This document shows, one piece after another, positions 20,412 through 28,669 of a DNA stretch of 46,351 bases. The stretch lies in assembly GCA_014381825.1 (NCBI GenBank), contig JACNKX010000046.1, forward strand, positions 1 through 46,351, in the 5' to 3' direction. This DNA comes from Planctomycetota bacterium (lineage in GTDB: Bacteria > Planctomycetota > Planctomycetia > Pirellulales > Pirellulaceae). The position numbers and the translations under genes were made by a program. Positions within the stretch are counted from its first letter, which is position 1. The number at the start of each line of letters is the position of its first letter. The notes under the pieces are model-generated. The model saw nothing but the letters and a program-made list of their open reading frames with translations, made no database searches and was not told where the DNA came from.

Positions 20412-22739
20412 ATGAGTGACACGTCTAGCCGCCCGCCGACGAGCCGAGCCGCGATTATCGGCAACTTGAATGAGGCCGTCGCTGACGCCTTGGGTGCGGA
20501 GTCTTTTCAGGAAGCCCTGCACGAGCTGGCGTTCCAAGCGCGCGTGATGGTCGGAACGCATCAAACAGCGATCAGTTACATTCCCGGCGGTGATTTCCAA
20601 GCCGCCACTCACACGCATTCCTTCTCGGAGAAATACGAACAATACAACACGTACGATGTCATGCCGACCGGCGAAGGAATTTGGGGCTTGGTCGTGAACC
20701 AAGGATGTGCCGTTTGTATGACGCAGGACGAATTGAACTCGCATCCTCTCTGGAAGAACTTCAGCGGTTTGAAGGACGACCGCGGGTTGGAACACCCCCC
20801 GATGCGAGGCTGGCTAGCCGTGCCTATCTTTCGCCGCGATGGAGGCTTTGTCGGAGTCTTGCAGGCCAGCGACAAATACGAAGGTGAATTTGACGAGAGG
20901 GACTTGGAACTCTTTCAGCAGTTGGCGAGATTGATCGCTCCGACGTTCGAGCTACAGTATGTCAATCGAGAACTCCAGCGACGAACGGTGGCACTGGCCC
21001 GCTCTAAAGATGAGCTACAGTTCGCTCACATTGGGGCGGCGACCGGCGTTGAGGGGGCGTCACAACCCGCAGAAATTATCCGCAAAACGGGAGATGATGT
21101 TTCCGGCATCGAGAGCTTTGACGACGCGCTTAACTTGTGGGCCCAGCAGGCCCGAGCCGCGATTGGTGCCCATCAGAGTGCTGTCAGCTTCATACCGCAC
21201 GGCGACTTCAAAGAAGGCAAGCATGCCGTTTCGCTGTCCGATAAATACGAACAGTACCGGACATATGACGTGTTGCCGACGGGCGAAGGCATTTGGTCGC
21301 TCGTTGCGACGAAGAAGCTCAGCTTCTGTTTGACCGACGAGGAACTTCAATCGCATCCAGCGTGGAAGAACTTCAGCGATATGAGGGATGATCGCGGACT
21401 GGAACATCCCCCCATGCGCGGCTGGTTGGCCGTACCGATTCTAAGTCGCGATCGCGAGTTCGTCGGCGTGTTGCAACTCAGTGATAAACTCGAAGGCGAG
21501 TTTACGGAACGTGATCTAGGCTTAGCGCAGCGTTTGGGGCAGCTCATGGCACCCGCGTTCTCGTTGCAGTATCTCAATGAGGACGCGCAGCGGCGGAGCG
21601 AGGAGTTGGCCGCGGCGAACCAGCAACTGGCCCGCGAGCAGTACCTGCTGAATTCACTTGTTGACAACATTCCCGACCCCGTGTTCTTCAAGGATCGGGA
21701 GGGCCGTTTCATTCGTGCGAACAACGCGATGGCACACGATGCTTGTCAGGCGACTCCCGACGAGTTGATTGGCAAAACCGACGCTGAGATTTGGGCTGGG
21801 ACGTTGCCTGTCGAAACCGCCAAGGACGAGCGGACGATCCTGGAGACCGGCAAGCCGCTGATCAACAAGGAAGAACAGGTCATGACCGAACGCGGGCCTG
21901 ACCGTTGGGTGCTCGTGACGAAGATGCCACTCCGCGACGAAGCGGGAGCAATCACCGGAATCTTTGGCGTGGCACGCGACATCACCGAGCGCAAGCAGCA
22001 GGAACGCGAGCGCCAGGCGGCGGTTCTCGCCAAAGCCAAGCAATCGCTAGAACGGAGTAACGATGATTTACAGCAGTTTGCCTATGTCGCCTCGCACGAT
22101 TTGCAAGAACCCTTGCGAGCCGTGGCCGGCTACTGCCAGCTCTTGGAGACGAAGCTGGAGGAAAGCCCAGACGAAGAGGTTCGGACGTTCCTGGAACACG
22201 CCACGAGCGGCGCGAAGCGGATGCAGGCGTTGATCAACAGTCTGCTGGACTATGCACGCGTCGAGACACGCGGCAAGGAATTTGAACATGTAGACATGGA
22301 CGAAGTGATCAGCGGAGCGCTATCTAATTTGGAAGTCGCCATCGACGAGAGCGCTGCCGAAATTATGACTTCCGGGATGCCGACTGTCTGCGGCGATCGT
22401 GACCAGCTGGTGCGGCTGTTTCAGAACGTGATTGGCAACGCGATCAAGTTTCGCGGACAAGAGGCTCCACGAATTCAGGTCACCGCGAAAGAGAATCCAC
22501 ATTTCTGGCAGTTTTCCGTTCGCGATAACGGAATTGGGATTGAACAACAGTACGCCGAGAGGATATTCATAATCTTCCAGCGACTGCATACTCGAAGTCA
22601 GTTTCCGGGGACCGGACTTGGGCTGGCGATCACGAAACGGATCGTCGAGCGACACGGTGGCCGGATCTGGGTTGAATCGGAGCCAGGCAAAGGAAGTACG
22701 TTTATCTTTACACTTCCACAGGCGGTGGAGCGTGGGTAG
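20412..22739 (+). CDS. Sensor histidine kinase: GAF-GAF-PAS-HisKA-HATPase
   Basis: This soluble kinase has 775 residues. Two GAF-like domains (about 30-185 and 233-388) are close copies of each other: both contain YDV(M/L)PTGEGIW and RGLEHPPMRGWLAVPI. A PAS domain follows (412-525, DNIPDPVFFKDREGRFIRAN), ending in the usual GVARDITERKQ. The HisKA helix carries the phosphorylated His562 in ASHDLQEPLR. The HATPase has its N box (NVIGNAIKF), G1 (DNGIGIE) and G2 (GTGLGLAI). There is no membrane segment, so the signal is cytoplasmic. The ATG at 20412 has an AGGTGAT ribosome site; an ATG at 20364 is a longer alternative. Two response-regulator genes follow in the same direction. Confidence 0.93.
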   Translation: MSDTSSRPPTSRAAIIGNLNEAVADALGAESFQEALHELAFQARVMVGTHQTAISYIPGGDFQAATHTHSFSEKYEQYNTYDVMPTGEGIWGLVVNQGCAVCMTQDELNSHPLWKNFSGLKDDRGLEHPPMRGWLAVPIFRRDGGFVGVLQASDKYEGEFDERDLELFQQLARLIAPTFELQYVNRELQRRTVALARSKDELQFAHIGAATGVEGASQPAEIIRKTGDDVSGIESFDDALNLWAQQARAAIGAHQSAVSFIPHGDFKEGKHAVSLSDKYEQYRTYDVLPTGEGIWSLVATKKLSFCLTDEELQSHPAWKNFSDMRDDRGLEHPPMRGWLAVPILSRDREFVGVLQLSDKLEGEFTERDLGLAQRLGQLMAPAFSLQYLNEDAQRRSEELAAANQQLAREQYLLNSLVDNIPDPVFFKDREGRFIRANNAMAHDACQATPDELIGKTDAEIWAGTLPVETAKDERTILETGKPLINKEEQVMTERGPDRWVLVTKMPLRDEAGAITGIFGVARDITERKQQERERQAAVLAKAKQSLERSNDDLQQFAYVASHDLQEPLRAVAGYCQLLETKLEESPDEEVRTFLEHATSGAKRMQALINSLLDYARVETRGKEFEHVDMDEVISGALSNLEVAIDESAAEIMTSGMPTVCGDRDQLVRLFQNVIGNAIKFRGQEAPRIQVTAKENPHFWQFSVRDNGIGIEQQYAERIFIIFQRLHTRSQFPGTGLGLAITKRIVERHGGRIWVESEPGKGSTFIFTLPQAVERG

Positions 22740-22766
22740 TTATCACCGATCTATAGGGAGAGATTG

Positions 22767-23255
22767 ATGCCAAACGGAAAGAGCTTGGGCCGAATCGTCG
22801 AGATTCTGCTCGTGGAGGATAGTCCGAGCGATGCGCTGCTTACCAAGCAAGCGCTCAAACTCGGCAAGGTCAAAAATAAACTGCATCACGTCGAAGATGG
22901 TGTCGAAGCGCTGGCATTTCTACGTAAGGAGGGCGACTACGCCGAGATGGCGCGTCCCGATGTGGTCCTGCTTGACTTGAATATGCCAAGAAAGAACGGG
23001 CGTGAGGTCTTACAAGAGATTCGCGCAGACGAGAACCTGAAGACGCTGCCTGTGATTGTGCTCACTACATCGGACGACGAACGTGATGTGCATGACGCCT
23101 ATGGCTTGAGCGCGAACTGCTACATTACCAAACCGGTCGACATGGCGCAGTTTACAGCCGCGATGGTTGCCCTTGACCAGTTTTGGCTCACGTGGGTCAT
23201 GCTTCCTACGCAACAAGTACAGGGCTCGAACGATGACAAGCATTTTAGTGGTTGA
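22767..23255 (+). CDS. Single-domain response regulator (Rcp1-like)
   Basis: This 162-residue protein is a receiver domain with no output domain. It has the acidic pair in LLVEDSPSD, the phospho-acceptor Asp in VVLLDLNMP, the switch Thr in VLTTSDDE, and Lys in ITKPVD. The sequence type is that of the Rcp1 regulators that pair with phytochrome-like kinases. The ATG at 22767 has GGGAG close upstream. It follows the kinase by 27 bases and overlaps the next gene by 23 bases, so the three are very likely co-transcribed. It probably takes phosphate from the kinase. Confidence 0.93.
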   Translation: MPNGKSLGRIVEILLVEDSPSDALLTKQALKLGKVKNKLHHVEDGVEALAFLRKEGDYAEMARPDVVLLDLNMPRKNGREVLQEIRADENLKTLPVIVLTTSDDERDVHDAYGLSANCYITKPVDMAQFTAAMVALDQFWLTWVMLPTQQVQGSNDDKHFSG

Positions 23256-24138
23256 TGATTCCCCGTCCGACTTGGGCTTGGTTGTCGCGCATATTCAGAA
23301 CGCTCGCCCTGATTGGGAGATTCACTCCACGGACAACGGCGCCGACGCTCTCGTGCAAATCGGGACCATCGACTTAGACGTACTCATCACGGATCTGCGG
23401 ATGCCGAAAATGGACGGCATTCAGCTGATCGGAGCGCTGAAGCAACTGCGGCCCGAGTTGCCGGTCGTTGTCGTGACCGCTCGGGGGAGCGAGGAGTTGG
23501 CCGTCGAAGCATTAGCCAAGGGCGCGGCGAGTTACGTGCCAAAGAATCAGTTGGTGGAACGACTCGTCGAGACGATTGAACAGGTTCTCGATCGCGTGCA
23601 TGCAGATCATGGCTATCAGCGAGTGATCGGCAGTCTGGATCGTACCGAATACGAGTTTACCATTGAGAATGACCTCGCGCTGATTCCGCCATTGGTCGAT
23701 CTGTTGCAACAAGTCGCTTTTGGCATGGACCTTGTCGACACGACCGAGCGGCGGCGGCTTGGAGTTGCCCTCGACGAGGCGATCTTGAACGCCATGTATC
23801 ACGGCAATTTGGAGCTGCCGGCCGACGACCTGCCCGAGATTCGTCCGTCGCTACGCGGCGAGCAGCGTGCCATGATGTTCGAGAGCCGCTCGAAATCCCA
23901 ACCGTACAAAGATCGTCGTGTACGAGTCTTCGCGTTGATCACACCGAACGAAGCAAAATTCGTTGTCAAAGATGATGGCAAAGGCTTCGACCCATCTCTT
24001 TTTCCTGACGCCAAAGACCCGCGTACGCTGGAGGAGGAAGGCGGTCGCGGACTCGTGCTGATGAAGAGCTTTATGGACGAAGTGAGTTTCACCGATGCGG
24101 GCAACGAGGTGACTCTGATTAAGCGCAGGAGTCCTTGA
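23233..24138 (+). CDS. Receiver domain fused to RsbW-type ATPase
   Basis: This 301-residue protein has an N-terminal receiver domain (about 1-120). Its acidic pair is in VVDDSPSD, the phospho-acceptor Asp in VLITDLRMPKMDG, the Thr in VVTARG and the Lys in VPKNQ. The C-terminal part (about 165-300) is a HATPase_c_2 domain of the anti-sigma-factor kinase type: DEAILNAMYHGN is the N box, DDGKGFDP the G1 box, and GGRGLVLMKSF the last box. This suggests that phosphorylation of the receiver controls a serine kinase or anti-sigma activity. The start at 23233 lies inside the end of the previous gene (23-base overlap), which suggests translational coupling. Confidence 0.9.
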   Translation: MTSILVVDDSPSDLGLVVAHIQNARPDWEIHSTDNGADALVQIGTIDLDVLITDLRMPKMDGIQLIGALKQLRPELPVVVVTARGSEELAVEALAKGAASYVPKNQLVERLVETIEQVLDRVHADHGYQRVIGSLDRTEYEFTIENDLALIPPLVDLLQQVAFGMDLVDTTERRRLGVALDEAILNAMYHGNLELPADDLPEIRPSLRGEQRAMMFESRSKSQPYKDRRVRVFALITPNEAKFVVKDDGKGFDPSLFPDAKDPRTLEEEGGRGLVLMKSFMDEVSFTDAGNEVTLIKRRSP

Positions 24139-24225
24139 TCCCATTCGCTCCGGATAATACTTGCCTGCAATAGGAGCCTCACCCAATCGCGAAGCTCCTT
24201 GTTGAACCGTCTGATACGAACTGCT

Positions 24226-26724
24226 CTAGAAGATCCCCATTGCCATTAAACTGTATCGGACGACTAAGCCAGCAACGACAACGCTGACCATGCTCATCAG
24301 CTTAATGAGAATGTTCAGGCTAGGGCCGCTGGTGTCTTTGAAGGGATCACCCACGGTGTCGCCGACCACGCCGGCCTTGTGGGCCTCGGAGCCTTTGCCG
24401 CCGTGATGGCCGGCTTCGATGTATTTCTTGGCGTTGTCCCACGAGCCACCAGCATTGGACATGAAGATCGCCAGACAGAAGCCGCAAGTCAGCGTACCAA
24501 CCAGCAATCCAAGGACGCCGCCGACGCCGAGCAAGATGCCAACGACAATTGGTGTGACCAGTCCAAGCGTTGATGGCAAGATCATTTCCCGTTGAGCGGC
24601 GACCGTGCTGATCGCCACGGGTGCTGCGTAATCCGGCGTTTCGGTTCCTTCCATGATCCCTTTCTTCTCACGGAATTGACGGCGGACTTCTTCGACCATG
24701 CCTCGTGCGGCGCGCCCGACCGCCTTCATCGTCATCGCACAGAAGACAAATGTTGCCATCGCACCGAGGAACACGCCGACCAAAACTTTCGGATTCATTA
24801 GCGACGCGTCGTAGTAAGTGGTGAAGTCCGGGAGAGTTGCCTCATGCACGTCAATCAATCGGGCACCTGTTTTGAAACTCAATTTTCCATCTGAACCAGC
24901 GTCGAACAAACCGTCATCGAGTTTCTTGGGCCATTGTTCAGGGCTAACGGCTTCCCAGGAGGATTTCACCTCGGGATGACGAACGTCGCTAGGCATCGCC
25001 AAGTAATAGTGCGATTCAGTTCCGTGCTTCGCGACGACGAAGCCGGTCGAGACTTTGTAGACGCCGTCCACCGCCTGCGTCGCTACGATCTCGTCTCCCC
25101 ATCGCTCGAAGCCAACCCGAACTTCTTCAATGTACGCGGCAAGCAACGCGAGGGCGGTTAACGCCGCTGAGCCAATGGCGAATCCTTTGCCAGTCGCTGC
25201 GGTTGTGTTTCCGAGTGAATCGAGCGCGTCGGTTCGTTCGCGGACAATAGGTTCGAGCCCTGCCATCTCCGCGTTGCCACCAGCATTGTCGGCGATCGGG
25301 CCATAAGCGTCGGTAGCGAGCGTGATGCCGAGCGTACTGAGCATACCAACTGCCGCGATACCCACTCCGTACAAGCCTAGAGCAAAATAGCTCACGTCCC
25401 CGAAGTTCCAACCGGCAGCGAACCCGAATGCGAGCAGCGTTGCTGCACATACGACGATCACTGGTACCCAAACACTCATCATCCCATCGGCGATACCACC
25501 GATAATGAGAGTCGCAGGGCCTGTCTCGGCTTGTTCGGCCAAGTTCTTTGTCGGGGTGTATTCATCGCTGGTTGCATATTCAGTCCACTTACCGATCAGC
25601 CATCCTGCGGCCAGTCCGACCATGATGCTGAACGCCACTCCAGGAATGCCGAGTATCACTGTTCCTTCTGCTCGTGGCATCAACCACCAGGCGAGACCAG
25701 CGGCAGCAACAACGACAAGGATGGTGGAAGCGTCGATTCCGCGAGCCAGTGCTGCAAGCAGATTCTTTTGCGTTGCGTCTTCATTCGTACGCACCAAGTA
25801 AATGCCAAGGATCGACAAGAAGATTCCGACGCCAGCGATCGCCATGGGCAACAGCAATGCCTGTAGCTGCGCGTCGACAGACGACAACACGATACCGGAC
25901 CGGTCGGTTGCTTCGAGAGATCCCGATGCAAAAGCTGCAACCCCCAGGGCGGCTGTCGCTAAGATCGAACCACAATACGATTCGTAAAGGTCGGCTCCCA
26001 TGCCCGCGACATCGCCCACATTGTCACCAACGTTGTCAGCGATCGTTGCCGGGTTGCGCGGATCGTCTTCCGGAATGCCTTGCTCGACCTTGCCTACAAG
26101 ATCAGCGCCGACGTCCGCGGCTTTCGTGAAGATACCGCCGCCAACACGAGCGAACAGCGCTTGGGCGCTTGCTCCCATTCCGAAGCACAACATCGTCACT
26201 GTAATGTCGATCAGCGAGAGTGGATCAAAGTGGAGTACGTTCGGCCAGATATAGTATAAAAAGCCAAACCAGAGCGTGATATCGATCAGCCCCAGGCCAA
26301 CAACAGTCAGGCCCATCACGGCTCCCGAACGGAATGCAACTTGCAACCCTTGGTTCAATGACTTTTGAGCGCCAGCCGCGGTTCGACTGCTCGCCCAAGT
26401 CGCCGTCTTCATACCGAACCAACCTGCCAAGCCCGAGAAGAAGCCGCCAGTGAGGAATGCGAACGGCACGAATTCACTTTGTACCTTCATTACAAAGGCG
26501 GCAATCGACAGCAGAATCACGATGACGACAAAGAATACACCGACGACCTTGTACTGTTGCTTCAGGTACGCATTGGCACCTTCACGAACGTAGCCCGCGA
26601 TCTCGACCATGCGAGGCGTGCCTTCATCGGCGGCCATCATTGTCTTGAAGAACAGATAGGCTTGGACTAGGGCTACAACCGAGCCGCTAAACGCAATTAC
26701 CCAGACAATCAGTGTGGTGTCCAC
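24226..26724 (-). CDS. hppA: Membrane-bound ion-pumping pyrophosphatase
   Basis: This integral membrane enzyme splits pyrophosphate and pumps H+ or Na+ across the membrane. Hallmarks are [11 protein letters not shown] (204-214), the Asp-rich [14 protein letters not shown], and [21 protein letters not shown] (506-515) has Ala where potassium-independent enzymes have Lys, so the protein belongs to the potassium-dependent class. The length is 832 residues against the usual 660-750. The excess is an insertion of about 100 residues (538-638) between two membrane helices, rich in Asp, Glu, Lys and Trp. The start is a GTG at 26724 with GGAG upstream. It is convergent with the signalling operon. The pumped ion cannot be decided by eye. 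Confidence 0.95.
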   Translation of the reverse strand: MDTTLIVWVIAFSGSVVALVQAYLFFKTMMAADEGTPRMVEIAGYVREGANAYLKQQYKVVGVFFVVIVILLSIAAFVMKVQSEFVPFAFLTGGFFSGLAGWFGMKTATWASSRTAAGAQKSLNQGLQVAFRSGAVMGLTVVGLGLIDITLWFGFLYYIWPNVLHFDPLSLIDITVTMLCFGMGASAQALFARVGGGIFTKAADVGADLVGKVEQGIPEDDPRNPATIADNVGDNVGDVAGMGADLYESYCGSILATAALGVAAFASGSLEATDRSGIVLSSVDAQLQALLLPMAIAGVGIFLSILGIYLVRTNEDATQKNLLAALARGIDASTILVVVAAAGLAWWLMPRAEGTVILGIPGVAFSIMVGLAAGWLIGKWTEYATSDEYTPTKNLAEQAETGPATLIIGGIADGMMSVWVPVIVVCAATLLAFGFAAGWNFGDVSYFALGLYGVGIAAVGMLSTLGITLATDAYGPIADNAGGNAEMAGLEPIVRERTDALDSLGNTTAATGKGFAIGSAALTALALLAAYIEEVRVGFERWGDEIVATQAVDGVYKVSTGFVVAKHGTESHYYLAMPSDVRHPEVKSSWEAVSPEQWPKKLDDGLFDAGSDGKLSFKTGARLIDVHEATLPDFTTYYDASLMNPKVLVGVFLGAMATFVFCAMTMKAVGRAARGMVEEVRRQFREKKGIMEGTETPDYAAPVAISTVAAQREMILPSTLGLVTPIVVGILLGVGGVLGLLVGTLTCGFCLAIFMSNAGGSWDNAKKYIEAGHHGGKGSEAHKAGVVGDTVGDPFKDTSGPSLNILIKLMSMVSVVVAGLVVRYSLMAMGIF

Positions 26725-27238
26725 TTTATTCGATCTCCGTGTTTCGAAATAGCTTGTTTTGTCTTAGTGAGTTGAGTCGAAATAACAGAACTGTCGAGCG
26801 GCCACCGGTGGATGTGCCCGCGGCGCACAGTAAATAACGCTGAACCACAAGGATACAGCGGGTTGGGTCAGCCGCCAGGAGGGATGGAAGCGGCGTCTAT
26901 TGGAGAACTTTCGGAGCCAGTTCATGCTCCCAATCAATCCCTTGACAAGTCATCATCGAGCAGCGAATGACGACGATTTTCAGTTCGATCCGTCAAAGTA
27001 CGGCAGCCTGTTAAGTGACGGAGTGTACTTAACCTGCGTGGGCTCTGTCAACGTGGCTGCGAAAAACGATCCTGGATCAGCTGTGCGACTATCCACCGAG
27101 AGGCGAGCTGACGAAAGCTATCCTTCGTTTAACCCGATCGCAACGCGGTGAGTGAAGTACATCCGAGGTCGCCGTCGCGTTGCGATTGGGTTAAATTCCA
27201 TCGCTTTGACTTATGCCGGTCGTTGCAAATACCACATG
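26725..27238. other. Intergenic stretch upstream of hppA
   Basis: These 514 bases lie between the second DUF1501 gene and hppA, both on the minus strand. The stretch should carry the hppA promoter, but no convincing -35/-10 pair was found. It contains the inverted repeat at 27128-27195 and a small dyad GTTAAGT/ACTTAAC (27010-27016 and 27027-27033). An 83-codon open frame at 26900-27151 has a TTG start and no recognisable features. Confidence 0.5.
27128..27195. repeat. Inverted repeat beyond the second DUF1501 gene
   Basis: The 20-base arms 27128-27147 and 27176-27195 match with one wobble position and a 28-base loop. The core is ATCGCAACGCG. It is preceded by CTTCGTTTAAC (27123-27133), also found beside the repeat at 9435 and at 28633-28643. 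Confidence 0.75.
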
Positions 27239-28621
27239 CTACACCAGGAGATCGGTGACGACTTCACCATATACATCGGTCAGCCGAAAGTCACGTCCCG
27301 CATATCGATACGTTAGCCGCAAGTGATCCAATCCGAGTAGATGCAACATTGTCGCATGAAGATCGTGTATGTGGACGCGGTCCTCGACGGCGTAGTAACC
27401 GTATTCGTCAGTGTTGCCGTAGGTCAGTCCGCCCTTCACACCACCGCCTGCCAGCCAAGTCGTAAAGCCTTGCGGGTTGTGATCGCGACCGTTCGTACCT
27501 TGAGCGATTGGCGTCCGGCCAAACTCGCCGCCCCATACGACGAGCGTGTCCTCGAGCATTCCACGAGCCTTTAGATCCGCAAGTAGTGCGGCAACCGGCT
27601 GGTCGGTTGCGAGCGAGTTCTTCTCGTGGCCGCTTTGTAGGTTGCTGTGTTGGTCCCAAACATTGCCGGTGGAAACTTCAACATAGCGAACGCCAGCTTC
27701 GACCAAACGGCGAGCGAGCAGGCATTGTCGCCCATAGTTGTCAGTCTCTTTGGTCCCAATGCCGTACAGCTGTTGCAAGTATGCGGGCTCGCGCGACAGA
27801 TCGAGCACGTCGGGAGCAGCGGCTTGCATCCGGAATGCCAAGTCAAACGAGTCGATCGCGCCGCTGATCTGTTCATCGCGCCGGACTCGTGCCAAATGAT
27901 CTCGATTGATGGCTTGGAGCAGGGTCAATTGTTCCGCCTGCTCCTTGTCGGAAAGCCGCTCGTTGCCGAGGTGTTGGATTTTCGCATCGCCAAGTTTTCC
28001 GGAGTTACCAATTGCTGTTGCTTGATGCATCGCCGGAAGGAATGCGCAACCGTAGTTTCGTGGTCCACCATGGCCGCTGGCGGGGCTGATCGAAACGAAC
28101 GCAGGCAAGTCTGGATTCTCGCTGCCCAATCCGTACGAGACCCAAGCGCCCACGGAAGGTCGCACGAGGTTGTCGCTTCCTGTGTGCAACATGCTAACGG
28201 CTTGGCCATGCGATTGACCGCGGCTGTACATCGAACGAACGACGCACAAGTCGTCAATATGCTTTGCGGTGTGTGGCAACAGTTCAGATACCCAATTGCC
28301 GCTTTGGCCGTGTCGCGAGAACTTCCAAGGTGAACGTAAGAGTTTTGGTTTCGCGTCGATGTTCATCGCCGGAGCGAACGGCAGCTCTTTGCCGTCGTCA
28401 GCATTCAGACGTGGTTTGTAGTCGAACGTATCGACTTGGCTCGGCCCGCCATGCATAAAGAGAACGATGACTCGTTTCGCGCGTGGCGCGAAATGAGGAG
28501 CCACCGTGCCCATTGCCGCCTCTGACGATCCGCTCGGCAGACCCGTCAACGCGATCCCACCGAGACCGGCAACCGAGACTCGTAAGGCGTCGCGTCGTGA
28601 TAGCGTTCGTTGTGTAGTCAT
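27239..28621 (-). CDS. DUF1501 family protein with Tat signal (second copy)
   Basis: This is a second Tat-exported DUF1501 protein, 460 residues from the ATG at 28621. It has the twin-arginine signal ([19 protein letters not shown]), [16 protein letters not shown], the [17 protein letters not shown] helix, WDQHSN, and GEFGRTP followed by NGRDHNP. The C-terminus ends with [12 protein letters not shown]. It differs clearly in sequence from the copy at 10260. It lies about 48 bases after the 983-residue cytochrome/DUF1549/DUF1553 gene on the same strand, repeating the gene order of the first pair. A start at 28648 is possible. It is probably periplasmic; the substrate is unknown. Confidence 0.92.
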   Translation of the reverse strand: MTTQRTLSRRDALRVSVAGLGGIALTGLPSGSSEAAMGTVAPHFAPRAKRVIVLFMHGGPSQVDTFDYKPRLNADDGKELPFAPAMNIDAKPKLLRSPWKFSRHGQSGNWVSELLPHTAKHIDDLCVVRSMYSRGQSHGQAVSMLHTGSDNLVRPSVGAWVSYGLGSENPDLPAFVSISPASGHGGPRNYGCAFLPAMHQATAIGNSGKLGDAKIQHLGNERLSDKEQAEQLTLLQAINRDHLARVRRDEQISGAIDSFDLAFRMQAAAPDVLDLSREPAYLQQLYGIGTKETDNYGRQCLLARRLVEAGVRYVEVSTGNVWDQHSNLQSGHEKNSLATDQPVAALLADLKARGMLEDTLVVWGGEFGRTPIAQGTNGRDHNPQGFTTWLAGGGVKGGLTYGNTDEYGYYAVEDRVHIHDLHATMLHLLGLDHLRLTYRYAGRDFRLTDVYGEVVTDLLV

Positions 28622-28669
28622 AGGAGCAAACTCTTCGTTTAACGGCAAGCCGGAGCTACCACCATCTAG

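Noticed and set aside
24172-24199. Hairpin AGGAGC/GCTCCT between the signalling operon and hppA
   Set aside because: It has only six base pairs, a long loop and no T-run, so it is not convincing as a terminator.
26900-27151. 83-codon frame between DUF1501 and hppA
   Set aside because: It has a TTG start without a good ribosome site, runs into an inverted repeat, and resembles no known protein; too weak to list as a gene.
27647-28333. 228-codon open frame antisense to the second DUF1501 gene
   Set aside because: It mirrors a well-supported gene and has no start signal.
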